In this document: positions 48,677 to 58,159 of the stretch, piece by piece
Layout: each line of letters starts with the position of its first letter
How positions within the stretch are numbered: position 1 is the stretch's first letter
DNA from: Gemmatimonadales bacterium
GTDB taxonomy: Bacteria; Gemmatimonadota; Glassbacteria; GWA2-58-10
Direction of reading: 5' to 3'
Length of the DNA: 64,000 bases
NCBI GenBank assembly: GCA_024278175.1
Contig: JAJRTS010000003.1
Coordinates: 1-64,000, forward strand
The notes under the pieces: generated by a model
Seen by the model: only the letters and a program-made list of their open reading frames with translations
Told to the model about the DNA's origin: nothing
Databases searched by the model: none
Program-made: the position numbers and the translations under genes

Positions 48677-50671
48677 TTGCGTACTATCCACTGCCGTTTT
48701 TCCCTCCCGCTCCTGCTCACCCTGCTCGGTTTTGCGTCGCTCAGCGCGCAGACCGACGCCGGCACGGTGGTTGTTACCGCGGCGAGACACGAAACCAGCC
48801 TGCGCAGTGTGAGCACCACGGCCACTGTCGTTACCGCCGAACAGATCGGGCAGCGCGGCTACCGTAACGTGGCCGACATCCTGCGCAACGAACTCAGCAT
48901 CGATATCGCCCAGAGCGGCGGCCCCGGCGGACTGAGCTACCCCCAGGTCCGCGGCCTGCCCGGCAAGTACCTGGTGGTGCTGGTCGATGGTGTCCGCGTA
49001 AACGATCCCTCCGACCCCAACGGCGGACCGGGCACGATTTTCAGCCACGTGACCACCGGCGATATCGCGCGGATCGAAGTTATCCGCGGGGCCAAGAGCG
49101 CGCTCTACGGCTCCAACGCCGCCATGGGCGTAATCAACATCATCACCCGCAAGGGCGAGGGCAACGGGGAACTGAGGCTCTCCTACGAGGGCGGCTCACT
49201 GGCCAGCAACCGGGTGGATTTCGGCTACAGTATCGCCCAGGCCGGCTGGTCCCTGCGCGCCGACCAGAATATCACCGACACCGACGGGGTTATCAAAGGC
49301 GAACAGTATAGCAACTTTACCACCAGCGTGAAACTGGGTTACGCAAACGGCAGCAAGTTTGAGTGGGAAACCCTTGTGCGCTACGCCAACACCGAGCAGA
49401 ATTTTTCAGAGTTGAAAGAGAATTACGGCGGCCCGGCATGGACCGTCCAGCTTCCCGATCCCAACCAGAGAAACAACATTAACTACACCACTTTCGGCAC
49501 CAGGATTAAGCACTCGATTTTCGACAACTGGCGCCAGGAACTGAACTTCGGTGTCGGCCGCCGCTCCAGAACGACCTCCGATCCAGATGACGGGCTGCTG
49601 GGCAGCATGAGAGCCCCCTATGACGGTTTTACGCTGAACTGGGCGGACTACTACGACAAGGGTCAAAACGTTCCGGTTAGCGACGGGGCCTGGGGTGACT
49701 ACTCCTACACCGGCACCAATGTCGATGTCGATTATCGTCACACGGCCACGTTCAGCGGCCAGAGGGCGAATGACATTCTGACCGCCGGGTTCGAGTATCT
49801 TTACCGTGACTACAAACAGACCGGCTCCAACGGCGATTTGACCACAAACGTCGGCAACGTGGCCGGATACCTCAACAACCAGTTGCTGCTGCTCGAGGAC
49901 GCCCTGAGTATCGACGCGGGCCTTCGTTTCGACAACCATCAGCAGGCGGGCAACTCCACCACCGGCAGTCTCGGCGCGGCCTACGACATCAAAAAGATCG
50001 GCCTGGTGCTGCGCGCCAACTACGGCAGCGCTTTCCGCGCTCCGGCAGTGTACGAACTCTTTTTCGATAACGCCTACGGCAAGGGTAATCCGAATCTTCG
50101 GCCAGAAGACGTTACTTCCTGGGAGTTCGGCTTCGAGAAATACTCCTGGGGAGGAAAATTCCAGATAATAGCCTCCACCTGGCATTCCGAAATCGACAAC
50201 GCGATTATCTATGTTACCGATCCGGCCACCTGGCAGGGGACTTATGTCAACGCCGATGAGGCCAAAAGTGATGGGGTGGAGGTGGGTATCAGCGCCGCGC
50301 CCCATCCCAACTGGCGCTTCGGGCTGAACTACACCTACACGGACAGCCGCAAGTTTGTCAAAGCCGATAACGCCTGGTCGCGGATGGTGCAGGTACCCTA
50401 CAACAAGTACAACATCAACGCCACCTGGCTCTGCGGGGAAGCCTCCGTAAGCGTGGATGGCTACTGGGTCGACGGCACCCGCCTGCGCTGGAACCTGACC
50501 GACAAGCTGGGCAGCTATTTCAAGCTGGACCTGACCGCCCGCGCCCCGGTTTCCCAGCATTTTGAACTGAGCCTGCGGGTGCGTAACCTGTTCGACAAGG
50601 ACTACAACGAATCGTACGGGATGAGAGAAGCGGGAAGAACCGCTTATGGCGGCCTGACATTCAGGTATTAG
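48677..50671 (+). CDS. TonB-dependent receptor, BtuB-like
   Basis: TTG start 7 nt after AGGAGG; TVVVTAARHETSLRSVSTTATVVTAEQI TonB box/plug; IARIEVIRGAKSALYGSNAAMGVINIITRKG; C-terminal GLTFRY. Confidence 0.93.
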   Translation: MRTIHCRFSLPLLLTLLGFASLSAQTDAGTVVVTAARHETSLRSVSTTATVVTAEQIGQRGYRNVADILRNELSIDIAQSGGPGGLSYPQVRGLPGKYLVVLVDGVRVNDPSDPNGGPGTIFSHVTTGDIARIEVIRGAKSALYGSNAAMGVINIITRKGEGNGELRLSYEGGSLASNRVDFGYSIAQAGWSLRADQNITDTDGVIKGEQYSNFTTSVKLGYANGSKFEWETLVRYANTEQNFSELKENYGGPAWTVQLPDPNQRNNINYTTFGTRIKHSIFDNWRQELNFGVGRRSRTTSDPDDGLLGSMRAPYDGFTLNWADYYDKGQNVPVSDGAWGDYSYTGTNVDVDYRHTATFSGQRANDILTAGFEYLYRDYKQTGSNGDLTTNVGNVAGYLNNQLLLLEDALSIDAGLRFDNHQQAGNSTTGSLGAAYDIKKIGLVLRANYGSAFRAPAVYELFFDNAYGKGNPNLRPEDVTSWEFGFEKYSWGGKFQIIASTWHSEIDNAIIYVTDPATWQGTYVNADEAKSDGVEVGISAAPHPNWRFGLNYTYTDSRKFVKADNAWSRMVQVPYNKYNINATWLCGEASVSVDGYWVDGTRLRWNLTDKLGSYFKLDLTARAPVSQHFELSLRVRNLFDKDYNESYGMREAGRTAYGGLTFRY

Positions 50672-50677
50672 TCTAAA

Positions 50678-50890
50678 AGCGTGTTGAAATATTCGAAAGT
50701 ATGGGCATATGGTTGTCAAGGGCCGTTTTCCGCTATTCAAACCTGAAATGGCGTGTGCGATGTAACTGACTGGTATAACTTAAGTAACAGGATCAGCAAA
50801 AAAAACGGCTTGTCTTGCCCTTGACAACCAGCCGAGCAAAAATTTTCACCACAGGGCGTTGAATGTCTTTATTTCAACGCCCCTCTAACA
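50678..50890. repeat. Structured dispersed repeat, copy B (~213 bp)
   Basis: Aligns with 131-342. IR 50711-50723 / 50817-50829 and hairpin 50854-50863 / 50873-50882 are both retained. Confidence 0.9.
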
Positions 50891-50901
50891 GGTAGCTCGC
50901 T

Positions 50902-51579
50902 ATGCATAAGCGCAGGATCCAATACGAACGCATTCTGCTACCCGCCCTGGCACTCAGCGCGGCCTGCCATCTGCTGGCCGCGCTGGTGCCCGCCGGGGCT
51001 GTCGACTTTCTCCTGCGGCGGGAAGCCCGGCCGGCGCGCACCGTGCGCTTCGAGGTCGTGGAGTTGCTCGAGGAGCCGTTGCGCTTACCCGAAATCCGCG
51101 ACGAGCAACGCCCTCCCCTCCCGCACACGGAAATTTTCGGAGCGCCTCCCCCACCCCGGCCCCGGCAGTCTGTCAACTGGCAACTGGCGGCCGTGGCCCC
51201 CGATCTCAGCTCTTTTGTAAAACCGGAACCCGACATCGTAGCGCCACCTCAACCGCCCCCTGCGGTGACGGCCACCGATTCAGCGGCCAGGATCAACTCA
51301 TATATCTCCCAGGTGCTGGCCCGGATCGAGCAGGCGCGACTCTACCCCGAAACAGCCCGCAGAATGGGCCAGCAGGGCGCGGTTGAGGTGGCGTTCGCCA
51401 TTGGCCGCGATGGTGCGATAAGCAGGCCCGCCCGCCTGGTGATGGCCTCCCCGTTCGGCTCGCTCAACCGGGCCGCCTGTAACAGCATCAAACGCAGCGA
51501 CCCGTTCCCCTCGCTCCCCCCCTGCATCATCGCCGATACGCTGTCGCTGGTGGTGACAATCAAGTTTCAACTGCATTAG
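50902..51579 (+). CDS. TonB-family energy transducer
   Basis: N-terminal TM, Pro-rich linker, C-terminal IEQARLYPETARRMGQQGAVEVAFAIGRDGAI...LNRAACNSIKRSDPFPSLP. Confidence 0.85.
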   Translation: MHKRRIQYERILLPALALSAACHLLAALVPAGAVDFLLRREARPARTVRFEVVELLEEPLRLPEIRDEQRPPLPHTEIFGAPPPPRPRQSVNWQLAAVAPDLSSFVKPEPDIVAPPQPPPAVTATDSAARINSYISQVLARIEQARLYPETARRMGQQGAVEVAFAIGRDGAISRPARLVMASPFGSLNRAACNSIKRSDPFPSLPPCIIADTLSLVVTIKFQLH

Positions 51580-51670
51580 CCCGCTGGCCGATTGACAACC
51601 CGTGCCCACTGGCCTACTTTGTCTGCCAGCGGCATTGAACCGCAACAATCAACCAGAGCGGGAGGCATAG

Positions 51671-52942
51671 ATGAGCAAGAGGATCGGGGTCGGGTTTATC
51701 GGTGCAGGCTTTATTACCAACTTTCACATCCAGTCGTGGATAGGCGTGCGCGATGCCGACATTACGGGCATTGTCAGCCGCACCAGAGCCCACGCCGAGA
51801 GTGCGGCCGGGAACTGCCGCAAGTACAAGGTGGGCGATCCCAGGGTTTACGACAACGTGACCGACATGATCGCCGACCCGAATGTGGATGCGCTCTGGAT
51901 CTGCGCTCCCAACTACGTGCGGATCCAGTTGATGGAAGAAATTGTGGCCGCGCTAAAGAGCGGCCGGGGCAAGCTGATCGGTATCGCCTGCGAGAAGCCG
52001 CTGGCGCGTAACGTGGCCGAGGCCAAAAGGATGCTTGAGCTGGTGCAGGAGGCCGGAGTGCTTCACGGGTACCTGGAAAACCAGGTATTCGCGCCCTGTA
52101 TCACCCGCGGCCGCGATATCCTCTGGCGGCGTGGTGCGGCGGTGAGCGGAGCACCGTATCTTACCCGTTGTGCGGAGGAACACTCAGGCCCGCACGAGCC
52201 GTGGTTCTGGCAGGGGGAACAGCAGGGTGGCGGCGTGCTCAACGACATGCTCTGCCACAGTATTGAAGTCGCTCGCCTGCTCCTGACCGATCCTGCTAAA
52301 CCATCGAGTTCCCTGGTCCCGAAAGCTGTAGCGGCGGAAATTGGCTGCCTCAAGTGGAGCCGCCCCGAGTACGCCGAGATTCTCAAGAACAACAGCGGCG
52401 GCCAGTTGGACTATTTGAACCATCCCTCTGAGGACTACGCACGGGCCACGGTTACGTTCGAGGACGACGAAGGCCGGGCGTGCATTGCCGAAGTGAGCAC
52501 CAGCTGGAGTTTTGTCGGCGCGGGCCTTCGGCTCACCTACGAGGTAATGGGCCCCGAGTACAATATGCAGAGCAACAGCCTCAATACCGAACTGAACGTG
52601 TTCCTCAGCCGCAAGGTAACCGGCAGCGAGGGCGAGGACCTCGTTGAAAAACAGAACGCCGAGCAGGGGCTGATGCCGGTCGTATCCGATGAGCCGGTTG
52701 CATACGGCTACACGGAACAGAACCGCCAGATGGCCCGCTGTTTCGCCGAAGGCCGTCAGCCGGAGCAGGGATTCGAGAATGGCGTGCTTGTGATGCAGCT
52801 TTTAATGAGCGCCTACATGGCCGCCGAGCAGAACAAGAAGCTTTCGTTCCCGCCCAGGGGGCTGGAACGGTTTGTCCCGAAAGTGGCGCTGGGCACCTGG
52901 AAGGCCAGGGACCTGGTGGAGGGCCTTGAGCCGGAAGACTGA
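51671..52942 (+). CDS. Gfo/Idh/MocA-family oxidoreductase
   Basis: GVGFIGAGFITNFHIQSW; DALWICAPNYVRIQLMEEIVAAL; GIACEKPLARNVAEAKRML. Confidence 0.93.
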   Translation: MSKRIGVGFIGAGFITNFHIQSWIGVRDADITGIVSRTRAHAESAAGNCRKYKVGDPRVYDNVTDMIADPNVDALWICAPNYVRIQLMEEIVAALKSGRGKLIGIACEKPLARNVAEAKRMLELVQEAGVLHGYLENQVFAPCITRGRDILWRRGAAVSGAPYLTRCAEEHSGPHEPWFWQGEQQGGGVLNDMLCHSIEVARLLLTDPAKPSSSLVPKAVAAEIGCLKWSRPEYAEILKNNSGGQLDYLNHPSEDYARATVTFEDDEGRACIAEVSTSWSFVGAGLRLTYEVMGPEYNMQSNSLNTELNVFLSRKVTGSEGEDLVEKQNAEQGLMPVVSDEPVAYGYTEQNRQMARCFAEGRQPEQGFENGVLVMQLLMSAYMAAEQNKKLSFPPRGLERFVPKVALGTWKARDLVEGLEPED

Positions 52943-52980
52943 GTGTCCGGTCTGCTGTTGTTCAACACAGATCAATCGAG

Positions 52981-53017
52981 AAAAGGACCGGGCGGTAAAT
53001 CGCCCGGTCCTTTTTTT
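52981..53017 (+). terminator. Rho-independent terminator
   Basis: AAAAGGACCGGGCG-GTAAAT-CGCCCGGTCCTTTTTTT. Confidence 0.92.
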
Positions 53018-53190
53018 ACCCTTCCCGGGCGGACGGGAAATATTTTACTGCCCCTTGCGCTTGAGACCACGCTTTGAATTTGTTATTAACTTGACTAACG
53101 GAAATAAATTGTTGATTTTACTGCTACCGCTGTTATTACGTCAGCGGCAAACCTTACCGTTATCAAAACCAACTGTCCGGGGAGAGCGCC

Positions 53191-55644
53191 ATGAGGCATG
53201 CTTTATCAACGTTAACCATTTGTCTGCTCGTTTTCGGCTCGGCTTCCGCCGAATACCAGCTCGTGGACCATCCCCGGATGTTTATCACCAAAGAGACCCT
53301 GCCCCTGCTGGCCGAAAGGGCTTACGGGACCGGGACGCTGGCCGGCGACTACGCCCTGATGAAACAGGAAGCCGACTACTTTGTCGGGCGCGGCGTGCTG
53401 AAAAAGCCGACCAGCCAGTGGCACCCGCCCTACGAACTCGTCAGCGCAGGGATCTGTTATCTCGTCGAGCGGGAGCGGGGTAACGCAAACGCGGCGGCCT
53501 ATGCCCAGGCGGTAATAGATTACTGGAACCTGGATGACGGAAAGATTCTCTCCAACTTGGGCAACAAGCATTTCGGCTACTATGCTTTGATATTTGATTG
53601 GATTTACGATGCGATGACTCAGGCGGAAAGAGAAAAGTTCGGCTTATACCTTGGAAGCTGGCTATACTGGTATACAAACAAGCCGGAGATCACGCTGCGC
53701 TACGGCGACTGGCTTTACAATCAGACATGGGGGCCGGCCCATTTAAATGTTGGCAACACGCGCGACGGGATTACGCCCAAGCTGTTTGTCGCTTTGGCGC
53801 TCTCCGGCGCAGGCACCTCCAACGAAGATGCCAGCAAGCAGTTCCTCGACTCGTTCGACAGCCGGATCCCGGCCGAGTGTATTCCCCGGTTCGACATCAT
53901 GGGCGGAGTGTGGTCCGAGAGCTACGGCCACGGCAGCTACGGGCCGACAAGGGTAATCCCCTGGGCGTTCGAGGCTTGGCGCACCGCCACGGGCCAGAAC
54001 TGGTTCGAGCTTGGGGAACCGAACACCTACCTGAAGGAACTCAACAAATGGGCCGTGCATCTTAACGTGCCGTTCTCCAACCGCACCGCCTATATCGACG
54101 ACAACCAGGGTGCGCCGTTTTTCAGCAGTTGGCTGCCCACAGCCCCTATTCTGGCAGCGCGTTACAACGATCCCGTGGCCGCCTGGTGCGCACAGCAATA
54201 CGACCGCGGAACCTGGTCCACTCGCTGGCGCGTACTTCCCTGGCAGCGCCTGCTCAGCTTTGATCCGGATATCGAGCCTCAGTCTCCGGGGCAGGCGCTC
54301 TGGCCGGTTGCCAGGCTGTTTCGCGGCGCGGGGCACGTCTACATGCGCGGCCGCTGGGACGACCCCGACGCAACCTGGGCCTTTTTTGGCGCGGGACCTT
54401 GGCTGGCGGGGCACTCTCGCGACGACGAGGGGCATTTCATGATCGCCCGCAAAGGCTGGCTGGTCAGCCGTGCCGGCGGGATGGGGCACAACGACTGGGA
54501 TTACTACTCCGGTGGATCGCTGGCGTTTAATATCGTCACGGTTTTCGATCCCGACGAGCAATACAGCCGGCTCTCGCCCAGTGAATCGGCCCTTGCCGAC
54601 GGCGGGACCAAAAACGAGCGGGACGGCGGCACGATCCGTCACGTGTACGGCGCTAACGGCGGCAACTACGGCGCTGTTCTCGCCAGGGGGAAGATTACCG
54701 CGTTCAAGCACGACTGGCGCTACACTTACGCCGCGGCCGACATGACCAAAGGTTATCGCTCCATAAAAATCAAAGAGATTACACGCCAGTTTCTCTACCT
54801 TCGCGGCGAGCAGGAATTCTTCATCATCTTCGATCGGGTGGACGCCAGGAACGAAAAATTTCCCAAAACATGGTTTCTGCACATCCCCACCGAACCCTCG
54901 GTCAGCGGCAGCGAAACCGAACTCACCGCCGACCACGTATACTCCTACAGCGATGGAAACTACAGCACCTGGCTCAGCGACCCGGCGGGTATCGATGATG
55001 TTCTTTCCAGCGGCAGATCCAGGGCCCACCTGACCACCCTGCTGCCGCGGGAATTCACGATCACCAAGCGCGGTGGCGCTGGATACCAGTTCTGGGGACA
55101 TCCTCACGAACCGACCGCCCAGTACAACCATGCCAGCAAAAGAGCAGACGATCCCCCGGTTATCAACTGGCGGCTGGAAGTGGAGGCGGGCCAGCAAGTA
55201 AACCGCGATTATTTTCTGCACGTGCTCGAGGTGACGGACGAGGACGTAACCACCCCCTCTGAAGTCACCCTGTTAGACCAGGGATCGGCCGTGACAGGCG
55301 TTCAAATCGTGCCCTCATCGGGGGGCGAACCGATTGAGGTCTATTTTTCGAGCGAGGGAGCGATGAGCGGCTCGATTAAATTCGGTAGCGCAGAGCCCGA
55401 GGCGCTACCCTCGGCAGTGGACACGACCCTTGAAATCGGCAGCAGGGGCGATATCGACGGCGACGGCCGGCTGTCAATCGCCGACGCCGTGAACATGCTG
55501 CTTTTCGGCAGGCGCGACCCCGGGCGCAGTATCAGCGATTTCAACGGGGACGGTCAGTTTACGCTGGCGGACATAACAGACCTGCTCGGCTATCTTATCA
55601 TGCGGGCGGATTATCCCACGCTGGCGGGAACGGGCAAAAACTAA
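53191..55644 (+). CDS. Secreted heparinase/alginate-lyase-like protein with C-terminal dockerin-type domain
   Basis: Signal peptide; WTYNQTWGPAHLNVGNTRDGI-like region, DDEGHFMIARKGWLVSRAGGMGHNDWDYYSGGSLAFNIVTVFDP; GDIDGDGRLSIADAVNMLLFG...SDFNGDGQFTLADITDLLGYL. Confidence 0.75.
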   Translation: MRHALSTLTICLLVFGSASAEYQLVDHPRMFITKETLPLLAERAYGTGTLAGDYALMKQEADYFVGRGVLKKPTSQWHPPYELVSAGICYLVERERGNANAAAYAQAVIDYWNLDDGKILSNLGNKHFGYYALIFDWIYDAMTQAEREKFGLYLGSWLYWYTNKPEITLRYGDWLYNQTWGPAHLNVGNTRDGITPKLFVALALSGAGTSNEDASKQFLDSFDSRIPAECIPRFDIMGGVWSESYGHGSYGPTRVIPWAFEAWRTATGQNWFELGEPNTYLKELNKWAVHLNVPFSNRTAYIDDNQGAPFFSSWLPTAPILAARYNDPVAAWCAQQYDRGTWSTRWRVLPWQRLLSFDPDIEPQSPGQALWPVARLFRGAGHVYMRGRWDDPDATWAFFGAGPWLAGHSRDDEGHFMIARKGWLVSRAGGMGHNDWDYYSGGSLAFNIVTVFDPDEQYSRLSPSESALADGGTKNERDGGTIRHVYGANGGNYGAVLARGKITAFKHDWRYTYAAADMTKGYRSIKIKEITRQFLYLRGEQEFFIIFDRVDARNEKFPKTWFLHIPTEPSVSGSETELTADHVYSYSDGNYSTWLSDPAGIDDVLSSGRSRAHLTTLLPREFTITKRGGAGYQFWGHPHEPTAQYNHASKRADDPPVINWRLEVEAGQQVNRDYFLHVLEVTDEDVTTPSEVTLLDQGSAVTGVQIVPSSGGEPIEVYFSSEGAMSGSIKFGSAEPEALPSAVDTTLEIGSRGDIDGDGRLSIADAVNMLLFGRRDPGRSISDFNGDGQFTLADITDLLGYLIMRADYPTLAGTGKN

Positions 55645-55684
55645 ACTGGCCCGTACTTAAAGGATTACAAACGCAGGAGCAAGA

Positions 55685-55726
55685 AAAGCCCGACAGGCGG
55701 CATCGAGCCGTCGGTCGGGCTTTATG
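55685..55726 (+). terminator. Terminator hairpin
   Basis: AAAGCCCGAC ... GTCGGGCTTT 10-bp stem. Confidence 0.75.
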
Positions 55727-55777
55727 TGCATCATCAGGGTAATCATCTTGAATCGATTGAGAAAAAGTCCGAGGCAG

Positions 55778-55862
55778 CGCGGGCCGGCACGTTCATTGCC
55801 CGTTCCACCGTCCGGACATTCACTCCGCCCGCGGCGATTCGCAATGAACGTGCCGGCCCGCG
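55778..55862. repeat. 22-bp perfect inverted repeat with 41-bp spacer
   Basis: CGCGGGCCGGCACGTTCATTGC (55778-55799) and GCAATGAACGTGCCGGCCCGCG (55841-55862). Confidence 0.92.
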
Positions 55863-55878
55863 TCCTTACCCGTTTTTA

Positions 55879-56037
55879 TCAATGAAACAACACATGGTAG
55901 ATTACGTAGAGCCAGCTCAGGAACCCGTGGACAATAGCCCAGAGCACGCTGTGGTTGTAGCTCCAGCTGATCGCAATGGCCAGGGCGGTGCCGAACGTGA
56001 TTCCGCTCCTGACGATTTCAGTCCTGGTGCGACTCAT
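55879..56037 (-). CDS. Small membrane protein (52 aa), not in supplied ORF track
   Basis: MSRTRTEIVRSGITFGTALAIAISWSYNHSVLWAIVHGFLSWLYVIYHVLFH*; start codon overlaps the thyX 3' end. Confidence 0.75.
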   Translation of the reverse strand: MSRTRTEIVRSGITFGTALAIAISWSYNHSVLWAIVHGFLSWLYVIYHVLFH

Positions 56038-56863
56038 CTTCAATCCCCATCTTGACAAAGAACTCGGCGCGAAGGCGGCCCTCCAGCGGGCACGGACCGC
56101 CGCCGATCATCGCCTTGAGCGCCTCGATTTCCGCGCGGCTGAAATTGGCCCCGTGCAGCAGGTGTTCCTCGAACGACTCGTAGGCCCACGGCGCCACGGC
56201 CCTGGCGATAGTGGCCAGCGCGTCGGCGTACTGCCGGATTTCCCACTGGGCGTGAGAGTCCATCCGGAGTTTGAGGAAATGGAACAGGTTGTGCAGGTCG
56301 ATCTGCCAGTACCACTGGGTGTAGAGATTGAGCGGCAGGTTGATCCGGGCCAGCTCGCGCGAGACGCCGTCGTCCAGCATGGAGCGGTAGCTGGCGAACG
56401 CGTCACCGCTCTCGCCCCGGATCAGGGAGATTACTTTCTGCTGAAGGCCAGCCGGGACTTCCTCATCGCTGGAACCCTGGACGTTGACACTGTCCTGCTT
56501 GCGGATGCGTTGGGGCGAGGGAATGTAGAACTCGTCGAGCATCTCGCTGTAGCGGCCCGAGAGTTCGTTGAGCCGGGCGGTGCGGTGACGGATCCACTGG
56601 CGGGCGACAAATATTGGCAGCTTGGCGTGGACAGTGATTATCACCTGCTCGAACGGCGAGGTATGAAGGTGGCGCATCAGGTAGTCGATCAGGATTTTAT
56701 CGCGATTAACCGTAGTGGTGCCCTCGCCGTAGGATACGCGTGCCGACTGCACTATGCGGGCGTCACCGCCCATATAGTCCACCAGCCGGACGAAACCCTT
56801 GTCCAGCACGGGGATTTCCTGATCGAGCAGTTTTTCCGCTTCGGGGGAGGTAAGACGGGCCAT
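56018..56863 (-). CDS. thyX: FAD-dependent thymidylate synthase
   Basis: RQWIRHRTARLNELSGRYSEM ThyX signature; start at MARLTSPEAEKLL. Confidence 0.95.
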   Translation of the reverse strand: MARLTSPEAEKLLDQEIPVLDKGFVRLVDYMGGDARIVQSARVSYGEGTTTVNRDKILIDYLMRHLHTSPFEQVIITVHAKLPIFVARQWIRHRTARLNELSGRYSEMLDEFYIPSPQRIRKQDSVNVQGSSDEEVPAGLQQKVISLIRGESGDAFASYRSMLDDGVSRELARINLPLNLYTQWYWQIDLHNLFHFLKLRMDSHAQWEIRQYADALATIARAVAPWAYESFEEHLLHGANFSRAEIEALKAMIGGGPCPLEGRLRAEFFVKMGIEDESHQD

Positions 56864-56986
56864 GTATGTTCCTCCAACAATATGCAAAGGTATCTCTACA
56901 ATATCCGATTCGTGCGATCTGTTAGCTGAACATAAGCCCGGAAAATGTGACATACAAGGGAAAAATCCGGAGAGATTAGCGGCAGG

Positions 56987-58159
56987 TTAAAAATACCAGC
57001 TCGTTGTCACGAAAAACGAATTCTTGGCCAGGCTGAACTCCCCCCGGTCGTTGGAGAGCATCGCGCCGAAATCGATGTCCAGGTCCTGGCGCGCGTTCCA
57101 GCTCAGGCGCGGCCCGAAAAACACTCCCCCCGCATCCGGGTCCACGCTCAGATAGCCGGCCAGATGCAACAGCGGGTGGAACTGGTAGTCCAGGTAGCCG
57201 CCGGCAAGGTGACGGCTGGTTGTCAGCACTCCCCCGGCGTTCGAGCGGTCCAGGGCGCCCAGCAATTCCAACTCGCTTAATGCGCCCGTGTTGTAAAGGT
57301 ACTCGGCCGTAACGAGCATTTTCATGCTCAAGCGGTAGTCTACCCCCAGCACGAGCTGGTCGTAATCGTCGCCGATGCCGCTAAAACTGTGCAGCCACTC
57401 GCCCCTGAACCCAGCCACGCCGATCTGGCCGCTGAAATCAGCCCCGAGCACGTTGTCCCGGAAAAAGCGCCCGGCCATCAGCGAAAAGTCGTAACCGGCA
57501 ACATTGGTGGTGAATTTCAGCGCTCCGCGGTTCCGATCCGGATCGCGCGCCTGCGCCCAGACAGCCTGCAACTGGCTCAGATCTCCCAGGGCGATCTCCA
57601 CACTGGCGGCGTCCGTGCCGAAAAGTTCCCCCGGCTCCACGAGCGCGAACGTCACCGGGTTGAACAGGTCGGTGGGCTTCCAGAAATAACCCGTGCCCCA
57701 GCTTATCTGCTGACGGCCCAGCGTAAACCTTACCGGGTAGGAGTCGTACTCGGCGTAGGCCCGGTAAAGCCTGTGCCGCCAGAGGAATTCCCCGCGAGAG
57801 TAAATCCGGCTGTCCAGATTGACCAGCTCCACCGGCGCGTAAGAGCCGAAAGTGCGGTACTCAGCCGTGGAAAGATAGTTGCCGAAACGCGCCTCGTGAT
57901 CGTACACCACGCTGAATTTCCAGACCCTGTCGGCTGTAAACAGCCAATCCGTGCGCACTCGCTGGATATCCAGATTATAGCTTTCTTCCGCCGCCAGCGG
58001 CCCCAGCCCGATTGTGCTGCCTGTGGAAAAAATATTGCGCAGTTGGCCCCGGTGACGGACACTGAGGTGCTCGCCGCGGTAGATTGTGCCCGCGCTCAGA
58101 ATACCAGGCGCCATCATAATTACCCAAATCAATACGGTAAAAAACTTAGACCGTTGCAT
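56987..58159 (-). CDS. Outer-membrane beta-barrel protein, DUF1302/porin-like
   Basis: Signal peptide from M at 58159; RFTLGRQQISWGTGYFWKPTDLFNP; C-terminal aromatic FFVTTSWYF. Confidence 0.7.
   Translation of the reverse strand: MQRSKFFTVLIWVIMMAPGILSAGTIYRGEHLSVRHRGQLRNIFSTGSTIGLGPLAAEESYNLDIQRVRTDWLFTADRVWKFSVVYDHEARFGNYLSTAEYRTFGSYAPVELVNLDSRIYSRGEFLWRHRLYRAYAEYDSYPVRFTLGRQQISWGTGYFWKPTDLFNPVTFALVEPGELFGTDAASVEIALGDLSQLQAVWAQARDPDRNRGALKFTTNVAGYDFSLMAGRFFRDNVLGADFSGQIGVAGFRGEWLHSFSGIGDDYDQLVLGVDYRLSMKMLVTAEYLYNTGALSELELLGALDRSNAGGVLTTSRHLAGGYLDYQFHPLLHLAGYLSVDPDAGGVFFGPRLSWNARQDLDIDFGAMLSNDRGEFSLAKNSFFVTTSWYF

Noticed and set aside
53743-55221. 492-aa minus-strand ORF opposite the dockerin lyase
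   Set aside because: Shadow ORF, no motifs, plus strand has signal peptide and dockerin.
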